Assembly: GCF_002007205.1 (NCBI RefSeq)
Contig: NZ_LAZS01000004.1
Location: 62,001 to 126,000, forward strand
DNA: 64,000 nucleotides
Source of the DNA: Ensifer adhaerens
Lineage (GTDB): Bacteria > Pseudomonadota > Alphaproteobacteria > Rhizobiales > Rhizobiaceae
Direction: 5' to 3'
This document shows positions 45,304 through 53,650 of the stretch, piece by piece. The notes beneath the pieces were generated by a model. That model saw nothing but the letters and a program-made list of their open reading frames with translations. It ran no database searches and was not told the DNA's origin. Each line of letters begins with the position of its first letter. Position 1 is the first letter of the stretch. Position numbers and translations under genes: made by a program.

Positions 45304-45666
45304 ATGAGCAGCACCGGCCGCCTGACGACCCACGTACTCGACACCGCTCTCGGCAAACCGGCCGAGGGCCTGCGCATCGATCTCTTTTGGCTCGAAGGCG
45401 AGGAGCGGCAACTGATCCGCACCGTCCATACCAACAGCGACGGCCGTGTCGACGGGCCGATGGTCGAAGGCATCGGTTTCATGGCCGGGAACTACGAACT
45501 GGTCTTCTACGCCGGCGACTATCTGCGCCGGTCAGGTGTTACGCTGCCGGAGCCGGCCTTCCTCGACCGCATCCCCTTGCGCTTCGGCATCGCCGATCCG
45601 GCGAGCCACTACCACGTGCCGCTCTTGCTTTCGCCCTATGGGTATTCGACCTATCGGGGAAGCTGA
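45304..45666 (+). CDS. uraH: 5-hydroxyisourate hydrolase (transthyretin-like)
   Basis: The 120-residue protein hydrolyses 5-hydroxyisourate made by PuuD to OHCU. All catalytic and signature residues are visible: His10, Arg48, His102 and the C-terminal tetrapeptide YRGS (117-120), which separates HIU hydrolases from transthyretins. No signal peptide is present. It is the last gene of the puuE operon, 58 bases after allA, and is followed by a palindromic repeat element. Confidence 0.95.
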   Translation: MSSTGRLTTHVLDTALGKPAEGLRIDLFWLEGEERQLIRTVHTNSDGRVDGPMVEGIGFMAGNYELVFYAGDYLRRSGVTLPEPAFLDRIPLRFGIADPASHYHVPLLLSPYGYSTYRGS

Positions 45667-45720
45667 GGCTTGAAGGTCTTGCGCTCGCTTCGCGTTTTGT
45701 CGGAAGGGCCACTCCAAGCT

Positions 45721-45857
45721 CCCTCATCCTCGCCCTTGTGGCGGGGGTCCAGCGACCCGACGTCTGCCGGGTCAAAAGACCTTTCAACTTAAGGACTTGG
45801 GCTGGTCCCGCAGTTCCAATGGAACTGCTAGCGATTCCTGTGACACAGGAATGAGGG
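45721..45857. repeat. Palindromic mosaic repeat element downstream of uraH
   Basis: The 137-base element is bounded by CCCTCAT and ATGAGGG. It contains two nested inverted repeats near its right end: GCAGTTCC/GGAACTGC (45810-45828) and ATTCCTGTG/CACAGGAAT around one base (45834-45852). The layout resembles intergenic mosaic elements of Sinorhizobium and Rhizobium. It lies between two converging genes and could end or stabilise transcripts. Confidence 0.6.
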
Positions 45858-45879
45858 CGGGAGTGGCTGATGCCGTGGA

Positions 45880-47016
45880 CTAATCCGCCAGAATGCTACG
45901 ATCCACATCGTTGATGTTGCGCTTGCCGCAGAGCGCCATGGTGATGTCCATCTCCTTGCGGATGATTTCCAGCGCCTTGGTCACGCCCTCCTTGCCCATG
46001 GCGCCGAGGCCGTAGAGGAAGGGGCGGCCGATATAAGTGCCCTTGGCGCCCATGGCGACGGCCTTCAGCACGTCCTGGCCGGAGCGGATGCCGCCATCGA
46101 CATGCACCTCGATCTGGTGCCCGACGGCATCGACGATGCGCGGCAGCATGCTGATGGAGGAATGGGCGCCGTCGAGCTGGCGGCCGCCATGGTTGGAAAC
46201 GATGATCGCGTCGGCGCCGGTCGCCGCCGCCATCTTCGCGTCCTCAGGGTCCAGAATGCCCTTGAGGATCAGCGGACCGCCCCAGCGCTCCTTGATCCAT
46301 TCGACATCCTTCCAGGAAAGCTGCGGGTCGAACTGTTCCGCCGTCCAGGCGCCGAGCGAGGACAGGTCGGTGACGCTTTTCGCGTGGCCGACGATGTTGC
46401 GGAAGGTGCGACGCTTGGTGCCGAGCATCTTCATGCACCAGCCGGGTCGCGTCGCCATCTGCCAGAGATGCTTCGGCGTCATCTTCGGCGGTGCCGAGAG
46501 GCCGTTTCGCAGGTCCTTGTGGCGCTGGCCGAGGATCTGCAGATCGAGCGTCAAGACCAGCGCCGAGCATTTCGCCGCCTTGGCGCGGTCGATCAGGTTC
46601 AGCACGAATTCGCGCTCGCGCATGACGTAGAGCTGGAACCAGAATGGCTTTGTCGTGACCGAGGCGACGTCCTCGATCGAGCAGATGCTCATGGTCGAGA
46701 GCGTGAAGGGCACGCCGAAGGCTTCGGCTGCCTGGGCTGCCAGCATCTCGCCGTCGGCATGCTGCATGCCGGTGAGGCCGGTCGGAGCGAGCGCCACCGG
46801 CATCGACACCTTCTGGCCGATCATCGTCGTTTCCAGCGAACGGTCGGTCATGTCGACCAGCACCCGCTGGCGCAGCTTCACCTTGGCGAAATCCTCCTCG
46901 TTGGCGCGATAGGTGCCTTCGGTCCAGGCGCCGCTGTCGGCATAGTCGAAGAAGAGCTTCGGCACCCGGCGCTTGGCAAGAGCCTTGAGGTCGCTGATTT
47001 CGAGGATTTGCGTCAT
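45880..47016 (-). CDS. lldD: FMN-dependent L-lactate dehydrogenase (alpha-hydroxyacid oxidase family)
   Basis: The 378-residue protein is an FMN-dependent alpha-hydroxyacid dehydrogenase that oxidises L-lactate to pyruvate into the quinone pool. It has the N-terminal LKALAKRRVPKLFFDYADSGA (key residues R16-P19-F22-Y25), PVALAPTGLTGMQH, the catalytic His in SNHGGRQLDG and HVDGGIRSGQDVLKA binding FMN phosphate. Other 2-hydroxyacids are possible, and glyoxylate/glycolate metabolism would suit the purine neighbours. It is transcribed alone. Confidence 0.87.
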   Translation of the reverse strand: MTQILEISDLKALAKRRVPKLFFDYADSGAWTEGTYRANEEDFAKVKLRQRVLVDMTDRSLETTMIGQKVSMPVALAPTGLTGMQHADGEMLAAQAAEAFGVPFTLSTMSICSIEDVASVTTKPFWFQLYVMREREFVLNLIDRAKAAKCSALVLTLDLQILGQRHKDLRNGLSAPPKMTPKHLWQMATRPGWCMKMLGTKRRTFRNIVGHAKSVTDLSSLGAWTAEQFDPQLSWKDVEWIKERWGGPLILKGILDPEDAKMAAATGADAIIVSNHGGRQLDGAHSSISMLPRIVDAVGHQIEVHVDGGIRSGQDVLKAVAMGAKGTYIGRPFLYGLGAMGKEGVTKALEIIRKEMDITMALCGKRNINDVDRSILAD

Positions 47017-47087
47017 GGAAACGGCCTTCGTCCAACGGAGATTGAACGAGCCATTACCATGTTTGCCAGAGGCTTGTTAATAGCCAG

Positions 47088-47124
47088 AACGCGAAGAGGT
47101 CAATTTTCTTGACCTCTTCGCGTT
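47088..47124 (-). terminator. Long hairpin downstream of guaD
   Basis: A 16-base-pair perfect stem (AACGCGAAGAGGTCAA with its complement) and a five-base loop start 8 bases after the guaD stop. Only a weak T-rich tail follows on the minus strand. It also lies in the leader of lldD, so it may insulate the two genes. Confidence 0.7.
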
Positions 47125-47131
47125 TGTTCGA

Positions 47132-48448
47132 TCATGCGCCGGCAAGTGCCGATTTCGCCGGCTTACCGGCGACATAGGTTTCGACGATCGCGCGGTCGTC
47201 ACCCATGGTCTGGAGCAGGAAGAGCTCGTCCGCCAGAGAGTTGACCACTTCGGCCCGAAGCGCCATCGCAGGCGTCGCCGCCATGTCGAGTACGATAAAG
47301 TCGGCGTCGGTGCCTGCTTCAAGCGTCCCGATCTTGTCGACGAGGGACAGCGCCTCGGCATTGCCGCGGGTCATCATGAAGAAACTGTCGAAGGGGTTCA
47401 GCCGCTCGCCCTGCAACTGCAGGATCTTGTAGGCCTCGTCGAGCGTCTTCAGCATGGAATAGCTCGTACCGCCGCCGATATCGGAGGCGACCGAGGTGCG
47501 CACCGGCTTGTCGCGGCGGCTGAGCGCGCGAAGCGGGAAGAGGCCGGAACCGAGGAAGAGGTTGGAGGTCGGGCAAAAGACGGCCACGGAGCCCGTCTCG
47601 CTCATCGCATCCGCCTCGCGCTCGGACAGGTGGATGCAGTGGCCGAACAGGCTTTTCGGACCAAGCAGGCCGTAGCGGGCGTAGACGTCGGTATAGTCCT
47701 TGGCCTCCGGATAGAGCTCGCAGGTGAAGGCGATCTCGTCGCGGTTTTCCGAAAGATGGGTCTGCACGTGCAGGTCGGGAAACTCGTGCACCAGCGACTT
47801 GGCGACGTCCATCTGTTCGGGCGTCGAAGTGATGGCGAAGCGCGGGGTGATGGCGACATGGTTGCGGCCCTTGCCGTGCCATTCGCGGATCACCGCGCGG
47901 GTTTCGTCGTAGCCCATTTGCGGCGTGTCGAGCAGGCCTTGCGGAGCGTTGCGGTCCATCATCACCTTGCCGGCGACCATGCGCATTTCGCGGCGCAGCG
48001 CCTCGGCGAAGAACGCGTCGGCGGATGCCTTGTGAACCGAGCAGTAGGCAGTCGCCGTCGTCGTTCCATGGCGCACCATCTCGTCGAAGAAGCGGCTGGC
48101 GATACGCTCTGCGTGGGCCGTCTCGACGAAGCGGCACTCCTCCGGGAAGGTATAGGTGTTCAGCCATTCGAGCAGATTGGCGGCATAGGAGGCCATCACC
48201 TGCATCTGCGGGAAATGCAGGTGCGTGTCGATGAAGCCGGGAACGATCAAATGCGGGTGGTGGTCAATTTCCGCCGCGTCCTCAGGAGCACCGGCCTTGA
48301 CCGTGGCGTAGTTCCCGCTCGCGACGATCTGGCCACCCTCGACCAAAAGTGCTCCGTCGCTCTCGTAGCTGTAGGCGGCGCTGTCGTCTATCGACGTTGG
48401 CGCGCGATGAAAGCTCAAGAGCCGGCCGCGGATGAGGGTGGTCGTCAT
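47132..48448 (-). CDS. guaD: Guanine deaminase
   Basis: The 438-residue amidohydrolase turns guanine into xanthine and ammonia. Zinc ligands are visible: the HLHF motif after GFIDT (near residue 75), FGHCIH near 268, THLSE near 235 and the aspartate in ASDIGGGT near 320. The N-terminal RGRLLSFHRAP is typical of bacterial GuaD. Its start overlaps the puuD stop by four bases, so it is translated with puuD from one message. Confidence 0.93.
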   Translation of the reverse strand: MTTTLIRGRLLSFHRAPTSIDDSAAYSYESDGALLVEGGQIVASGNYATVKAGAPEDAAEIDHHPHLIVPGFIDTHLHFPQMQVMASYAANLLEWLNTYTFPEECRFVETAHAERIASRFFDEMVRHGTTTATAYCSVHKASADAFFAEALRREMRMVAGKVMMDRNAPQGLLDTPQMGYDETRAVIREWHGKGRNHVAITPRFAITSTPEQMDVAKSLVHEFPDLHVQTHLSENRDEIAFTCELYPEAKDYTDVYARYGLLGPKSLFGHCIHLSEREADAMSETGSVAVFCPTSNLFLGSGLFPLRALSRRDKPVRTSVASDIGGGTSYSMLKTLDEAYKILQLQGERLNPFDSFFMMTRGNAEALSLVDKIGTLEAGTDADFIVLDMAATPAMALRAEVVNSLADELFLLQTMGDDRAIVETYVAGKPAKSALAGA

Positions 48449-49683
48449 TGTGTCTTGCCTTCCTCGACGGCGCTTTCGAACCAGGCTGTCAGCAACTGGC
48501 GTTCGTCCGTCGTCATGTCTGTCACGTTGCCGGGCGGCATCGCGTGGCTGCGCCCGGCCTGGATATAGATTTCGCGGGCATGGGCGGCAATCTCCGCGTC
48601 GCTTTCGAGCACCACGCCGTTCGGTGCCCGGGTGATGCCCTCATAGACCGGTTCGGCCGCATGGCACATGGAACAGCGGGTCGAGACCGTATCCTTGACG
48701 GCGGGGAAGTGGGCGTTCTGAGCGAAGCGCGTGAAGACAGGCGCCACCTCGGCCTTCTCGCCACCGGTCAGCACCTTCGGCACGGTCGAGAGCCAAATGA
48801 TCAGGATGAAGATCAGCGCGGTGACCAGCCAGGTCCAGGTCGGCCTGCCCTTGCGGGCGTGGGTGGTGTTGAACCAGTGGCGGATGGTGACGCCCATCAG
48901 GAAGACGAGTGCGGCGATGATCCAGTTGAATGCCGTGGCAAATGCCAGCGGATAGTGGTTCGACAGCATGAAGAAGATGACGGGCAGCGTCAGGTAGTTG
49001 TTGTGCAACGAGCGCTGCTTGGCCTGGGCGCCGAGCTTCGGATCCGGCGTGCGGCCGGCAATCAGGTCGGCGACGACGATCTTCTGGTTGGGGATGATGA
49101 TGAAGAAGACATTGGCCGACATGATCGTCGCGGTGAAGGCGCCGAGATGCAGGAAGGCCGCGCGGCCGGTAAAGACCTGAGTGTAGCCCCAGGCCATGGC
49201 GACCAGCGCCACGTAGAGCAGCGCCATCAGCCCCCAGGTGTTCTTGCCGATCGGCGATTTGCACAGCAGGTCGTAGAACAGCCAGCCAATGCCGAGCGAG
49301 GCGAGCGAGATCAGGATCGCTGATGTCGCGGAGATGTCGAGCACATGGCGGTCGATCAGGAAGAGATCGGCGCCGCCGTAGTAGACGATACAGAGCATGG
49401 CGAAGCCCGAGAGCCACGTCACGTAGGATTCCCATTTGAACCAGGTGAGGTGCTCGGGCATCGAGGCCGGCGCCACCAGGTACTTCTGGATGTGGTAGAA
49501 GCCGCCGCCATGCACCTGCCATTCCTCGCCATAGGCGCCGACAGGCAGGTGATCGCGCTTCACCAGGCCAAGGTCAAGCGCGATGAAATAGAAGGATGAG
49601 CCGATCCAGGCGATGGCGGTAATCACGTGCAGCCATCGCACGGCAAAGGCCAGCCATTCCCAGGCGATGGCGAACTCGTACAT
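48445..49683 (-). CDS. puuD: Membrane urate oxidase PuuD with cytochrome c domain
   Basis: The 412-residue protein has about eight membrane helices and a C-terminal periplasmic cytochrome c domain with the heme motif CSMCH near residue 340. It oxidises urate to 5-hydroxyisourate, sending electrons to the respiratory chain instead of making peroxide as cofactor-free uricase does. This explains the absence of a soluble uricase in the cluster. The N-terminus WLHVITAIAWIGSSFYFIALD is family-typical. It lies 73 bases after a LysR gene on the same strand and four bases into guaD. Confidence 0.93.
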   Translation of the reverse strand: MYEFAIAWEWLAFAVRWLHVITAIAWIGSSFYFIALDLGLVKRDHLPVGAYGEEWQVHGGGFYHIQKYLVAPASMPEHLTWFKWESYVTWLSGFAMLCIVYYGGADLFLIDRHVLDISATSAILISLASLGIGWLFYDLLCKSPIGKNTWGLMALLYVALVAMAWGYTQVFTGRAAFLHLGAFTATIMSANVFFIIIPNQKIVVADLIAGRTPDPKLGAQAKQRSLHNNYLTLPVIFFMLSNHYPLAFATAFNWIIAALVFLMGVTIRHWFNTTHARKGRPTWTWLVTALIFILIIWLSTVPKVLTGGEKAEVAPVFTRFAQNAHFPAVKDTVSTRCSMCHAAEPVYEGITRAPNGVVLESDAEIAAHAREIYIQAGRSHAMPPGNVTDMTTDERQLLTAWFESAVEEGKTQ

Positions 49684-49756
49684 TCAGAACCCCTTTTGTC
49701 TCCGTTGCCTCACTTTGCGCATAAACCGCAGAGGGGAAAAGGGGCTTCGGCGCTCC

Positions 49757-50671
49757 TCAAGCGCTATTTGCCTGCAGGAAGCTCGGCGGGCAAAGCTCGC
49801 CGAGGATCCAGTCGCGGAAGATCCGGATTTTCGGCGTGTTGCGACGGGCATGCGGATAGGCGAGCCAGTAGTCGCAGCCGTCGCTGCAGCGGAGATCAAA
49901 GGGCTGGTAGAGCCGGCCAAGCGCCACGTCGTCGGGATAGAACTCCGGCGTCAGGATCGCAACGCCCTGGCCGGCGATCGCCGCACGCGCCTCGAACGTC
50001 TGAGCGCCGAGCCGGCTGTGCGGCCGGCCCTCGAGATCGGGATCCTTGACGCCGGCGGCCTTGAACCACATCGGCCACCAGGGATCGCCCGCGTCGATGA
50101 TGCGAAGCTTCAGCAGATCGCGCGGTTCGTGCACGCCGCCGATCGTGGCTGCCAGCGCGGGGCTCAGCATCGGACTGAATTCGACGCGCATCAGCGGATG
50201 CGTGTCGAGGCCGGGCCAGACGCCGCCGCCCGAGCGGATGGCGAGATCGGCGGGCTCGCGGCTGAAGTCGGTGAGCGAGTCGCTCGTCGTCAAGCGCACG
50301 GCGATGTTCGGGTGGGCGAGCTGGAAGCTGCCGATGTTGCGGGCGAGCCATTGCGAGGCGAAGGTCGGCGTCGAACTGATCAGGAGCGCACTGTCGATAT
50401 CGCCGCGGGCGTTGGAAACGGCCTCCTGCAGCATCTCGAAGGCTTCGGTAACGCGCGGCGCCATGCGCTGGCCAACGTCGGTCAGCGAGATCTGGCGTGG
50501 GCGGCGCAGGAACAGCGGCTCGCCGACATTCTCCTCGATCAACTTGATCTGGTAGCTGACGGCCGTCTGGGTCATGCCCAGCTCTTCGCCGGCCTTGGTG
50601 AAGCTGCCGAGCCTTGCGACGGCTTCGAAGACCCGGAGCGCATTCAGCGGAAACTGCTTCGACATCTTCAT
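49757..50671 (-). CDS. LysR-family regulator (GcvA-like)
   Basis: The 304-residue protein opens FPLNALRVFEAVARLGSFTKAGEELGMTQTAVSYQIK (HTH at about residues 21-41, key residues S21-F22-T23-A25-G26-E28-L29-T32-V35-S36), the GcvA-like subgroup, followed by the effector domain. It lies between puuD-guaD and xdhAB, so it is the best local candidate to control purine catabolism, with a purine or urate as effector (inferred). The start at 50671 was chosen among several nearby methionines; none has a clear ribosome-binding site. Confidence 0.82.
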   Translation of the reverse strand: MKMSKQFPLNALRVFEAVARLGSFTKAGEELGMTQTAVSYQIKLIEENVGEPLFLRRPRQISLTDVGQRMAPRVTEAFEMLQEAVSNARGDIDSALLISSTPTFASQWLARNIGSFQLAHPNIAVRLTTSDSLTDFSREPADLAIRSGGGVWPGLDTHPLMRVEFSPMLSPALAATIGGVHEPRDLLKLRIIDAGDPWWPMWFKAAGVKDPDLEGRPHSRLGAQTFEARAAIAGQGVAILTPEFYPDDVALGRLYQPFDLRCSDGCDYWLAYPHARRNTPKIRIFRDWILGELCPPSFLQANSA

Positions 50672-50773
50672 GGATAAGTTCTCTTGATGCATGCAGACGG
50701 ATGTTCGATTGGATTTCAATCCTCCTTCACGGCATCCTGCAAGTCAACTTCCCAAGACGAAACAGGTGCTGAA

Positions 50774-51022
50774 ATGACTTGCGACACTTACGAACATACT
50801 GAAAGAAAACCATTTCTTTCGTTCGAGCCGGTCATCCGGCTCACGGCTGCCCTGTTCGGCGGCCTCGTTGCCGCCAAGCCGACGCTCGACGTCAACGCGC
50901 TCCCCGACCATATCAAGAGAGACATGGGTTTCATGGATGGTCGCGGCGCCTACGAAGACGACGAAGCGGCGATGGTCGCCTCTCGGCGCCTTTTCAGTGT
51001 CGATGAAATGCCGCGATTCTGA
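50774..51022 (+). CDS. Small DUF1127-like protein
   Basis: The 82-residue protein has a C-terminal LPDHIKRDMGFMDGR segment like the DUF1127 motif and a short hydrophobic helix (VIRLTAALFGGLVAAK). DUF1127 proteins in alphaproteobacteria affect phosphate uptake and RNA turnover. A palindrome (GAAAGAAA/TTTCTTTC) lies within its early codons. It faces xdhB, six bases from its stop, and is divergent from the LysR gene. Confidence 0.6.
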   Translation: MTCDTYEHTERKPFLSFEPVIRLTAALFGGLVAAKPTLDVNALPDHIKRDMGFMDGRGAYEDDEAAMVASRRLFSVDEMPRF

Positions 51023-51028
51023 CGTTGG

Positions 51029-53377
51029 CTACGATGGCCGTCCGTTGTTGCGAAGACGCTCGACGGCCATCAGCACACGCTCCGGTGTTGCCGGGGCATC
51101 AAGCCGCGGGCACTCGCGGTAATCGGCCACACTGGCGACTGCCATGGACAAAGCTTCCAGCACCGAGATCGGCAGCATGAAGGGTGGCTCTCCCACCGCC
51201 TTGGAGCGGCCGATGGTCTTCTCGGCATTGGCGGACCACTCCGCGAGCTTGACGTTGAAGATCTTCGGCCGGTCGGAGGCGAGCGGGATCTTGTAAGTGG
51301 AGGGGGCGTGGGTGCGAAGCCGACCCTTGTCGTCCCACCAGAGTTCTTCCGTCGTCAGCCAGCCCATGCCTTGCACGAAGCCGCCCTCGATCTGGCCGAT
51401 GTCGATCGCCGGATTGAGCGAACGGCCGACATCGTGCAGCACGTCGACGCGATCGACCATGTATTCGCCAGTCAGCGTGTCGATCGAAACCTCCGAAACC
51501 GCTGCGCCATAGGCGAAGTAATAGAAGGGCGTGCCGCGGCCGCTGGCGCGATCCCAGTGGATCTTGGGCGTCTTGTAGTAGCCGGCCGCCGAAAGCTGGA
51601 TGCGGCCCATATAGGCCTGCTTGATGAATTCGGGGAAGGGCACGAGCTCTTCGCCGATCTTCACATGGTTGGGCACGAAGCTGACATGGTCAGGCGTCGT
51701 CTGCCAGCGCTCGCAGGCGAAGGCGACCAGCCGTTCCTTGATCTGGCGTGCAGCGTCGTGAGCCGCCATGCCGTTCAGGTCAGAGCCCGAGGAGGCGGCG
51801 GTCGCCGACGTGTTCGGCACCTTGCCGGTCGTCGTCGCAGTGATGCGGACCCGATCGAGATCGACCTGGAAACTGTCGGCGATCACCTGCGCCACCTTGA
51901 TGTAGAGACCCTGGCCCATCTCCGTTCCGCCGTGGTTCAGGTGGATGGAGCCGTCCTGGTAGATATGCACAAGCGCGCCCGCCTGGTTGAAGGCGGTCAT
52001 GGTGAAGGAGATGCCGAACTTCACCGGCGTCAGCGCGATGCCCTTGCGGATGACGCGGCTTTCCCGATTGAACGCGAGGATCATCTGACGGCGCGTCTGA
52101 TAGTCGGCGCTTTCTTCCAGCTCCGCGACGATCTGCGCGATAATGTTGTCTTCGACCTGCTGATGGTAGGGCGTGACATCGCGGCCGGAGCCCTTGTCGC
52201 CATAGAAATTCAGCTTGCGGATTTCGAGCGGATCCTTGCCGAGCTGGTAGGCGATCTCCTCGATGATGCGCTCGCCGCCGACCATGCCTTGCGGGCCGCC
52301 GAAACCGCGATAGGCGGTGTTCGAAACGGTGTTGGTCTTCAGCGGCTGCGAGGTGAGCTTCACATGCGGGTAGAAGTAGGAGCTGTCCGCATGAAATAGC
52401 GCCCGGTCGGTGACCGGGCCCGACAGGTCCGACGAGTAGCCGCAGCGCGCCGCATAGTTGGCGTGCACTGCTTGGATCCGGCCTTCGTCGTCATAGCCGA
52501 CGTCGTAGTCGACGAGGAAATCGTGGCGCTTGCCGGTCGCGGTCATGTCCTCGTCGCGGTCAGGGCGGAACTTGACGGCGCGGTTGAGCCTCTTTGCCGC
52601 CACGGCGGCAAGCGCTGCGAACTGGTTGCCCTGCGTTTCCTTGCCGCCGAAGCCGCCGCCCATGCGGCGCACGTTCACCGTCACCGCGTTCGAGGGCACG
52701 CCGAGTACGTGCGAGACCATGTGCTGGATCTCGCTCGGGTGCTGGGTCGAAGACCAGACGGTGACCTCGTCGTCTTCGCCGGGAATGGCAAGGGCAATAT
52801 GGCCCTCAAGATAGAAATGCTCCTGGCCGCCGATGCGCATGCTGCCCTTCAGGCGGCGCGGCGCCTTTTCCAGCTCGGCTTCAGCGTCGCCGCGCTGCAG
52901 GGTGAGCGGCTGGGTGACCAACTGCCCGCCATGGGCGACGGCATCGAGAATGTCGGTGAAATGCGGCAGGTCACGATAGGTGATCTGCGCCAACCGCGTC
53001 GCCCGGCGGGCGATGTCACGGGTTTCGGCGATCACGGCGAAGGCCGGCTGGCCATGAAACTGCACGACGCCATCGGCGAGCACCGGTTCGTCGTGCAGGT
53101 GGCTGGGGCTGATGTCGTTGGAATGCGGCATGTCCTTGGCGGTTAACACCAGGACGACACCCGGCATGGCGGCAACGGCCGACAGGTCCATGGCCGTGAT
53201 TTCCGCGTGCGCCCGGTCGGTCATGCCAAGCGCGCCATGCAGCGTGCCTGCGGGTTCGGGCATGTCGTCGATATAGTCGGCGGTGCCGGAGACGTGCTTG
53301 TGGGCGCTGTCGTGACGCTGGGAGACATGCATCTCGCCACGGATCGCCTTGCGTTCCTCGAAGGTGGATTTGTCCAT
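51029..53377 (-). CDS. xdhB: Xanthine dehydrogenase molybdenum subunit
   Basis: The 782-residue protein is the molybdopterin-binding large subunit that hydroxylates hypoxanthine and xanthine to urate. Family features include GQEHFYLEGHIAL near residue 185, the VNVRRMGGGFGGKETQ loop, AYRGFGGPQG near 345 (with the substrate Arg), NHGGTEMGQGLYIKVAQV near 485, and GEPPFMLPISVLEAL with the catalytic glutamate near the C-terminus. It follows xdhA across a 273-base gap filled by a palindromic repeat. The chaperone gene xdhC, usually next, is missing here. Confidence 0.95.
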   Translation of the reverse strand: MDKSTFEERKAIRGEMHVSQRHDSAHKHVSGTADYIDDMPEPAGTLHGALGMTDRAHAEITAMDLSAVAAMPGVVLVLTAKDMPHSNDISPSHLHDEPVLADGVVQFHGQPAFAVIAETRDIARRATRLAQITYRDLPHFTDILDAVAHGGQLVTQPLTLQRGDAEAELEKAPRRLKGSMRIGGQEHFYLEGHIALAIPGEDDEVTVWSSTQHPSEIQHMVSHVLGVPSNAVTVNVRRMGGGFGGKETQGNQFAALAAVAAKRLNRAVKFRPDRDEDMTATGKRHDFLVDYDVGYDDEGRIQAVHANYAARCGYSSDLSGPVTDRALFHADSSYFYPHVKLTSQPLKTNTVSNTAYRGFGGPQGMVGGERIIEEIAYQLGKDPLEIRKLNFYGDKGSGRDVTPYHQQVEDNIIAQIVAELEESADYQTRRQMILAFNRESRVIRKGIALTPVKFGISFTMTAFNQAGALVHIYQDGSIHLNHGGTEMGQGLYIKVAQVIADSFQVDLDRVRITATTTGKVPNTSATAASSGSDLNGMAAHDAARQIKERLVAFACERWQTTPDHVSFVPNHVKIGEELVPFPEFIKQAYMGRIQLSAAGYYKTPKIHWDRASGRGTPFYYFAYGAAVSEVSIDTLTGEYMVDRVDVLHDVGRSLNPAIDIGQIEGGFVQGMGWLTTEELWWDDKGRLRTHAPSTYKIPLASDRPKIFNVKLAEWSANAEKTIGRSKAVGEPPFMLPISVLEALSMAVASVADYRECPRLDAPATPERVLMAVERLRNNGRPS

Positions 53378-53401
53378 CTTATTGGTTCCTTCCGAAGAAA
53401 A

Positions 53402-53620
53402 TGCCCCTCATCCGCGCGGGGAGGGAAGCGAAACGCCCCTCATCCGCCTGCCGGCACCTTCTCCCCGCCATGCGAGGAGAAGGAGACTCGTGGCAACCGC
53501 TTGTGACAGACTGACCGTTCCAGGCCGTTGAGTTGCTGGACAGCGGATCCTGATTGGCAAGGCGGGCGATGTCCACTTTCCCTCTCCCCGCCTGCGGGGA
53601 GAGGGTTAGGGTGAGGGGCA
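53402..53620. repeat. RIME-like palindromic element in the xdhA-xdhB gap
   Basis: The 219-base element is flanked by TGCCCCTCA and TGAGGGGCA. It has two 13-base direct copies of GCCCCTCATCCGC (53403 and 53435) and two strong stems: CCTTCTCC/GGAGAAGG (53457-53483) and a perfect 12-pair stem at 53580-53605 (CCCTCTCCCCGC). The CCTTCTCCCCGC-type core is characteristic of Rhizobium-specific intergenic mosaic elements. It lies inside an operon and could form an RNase-resistant structure between xdhA and xdhB. Confidence 0.75.
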
Positions 53621-53650
53621 GATCTCGCCCATCGAACTGGCGATCGATGC

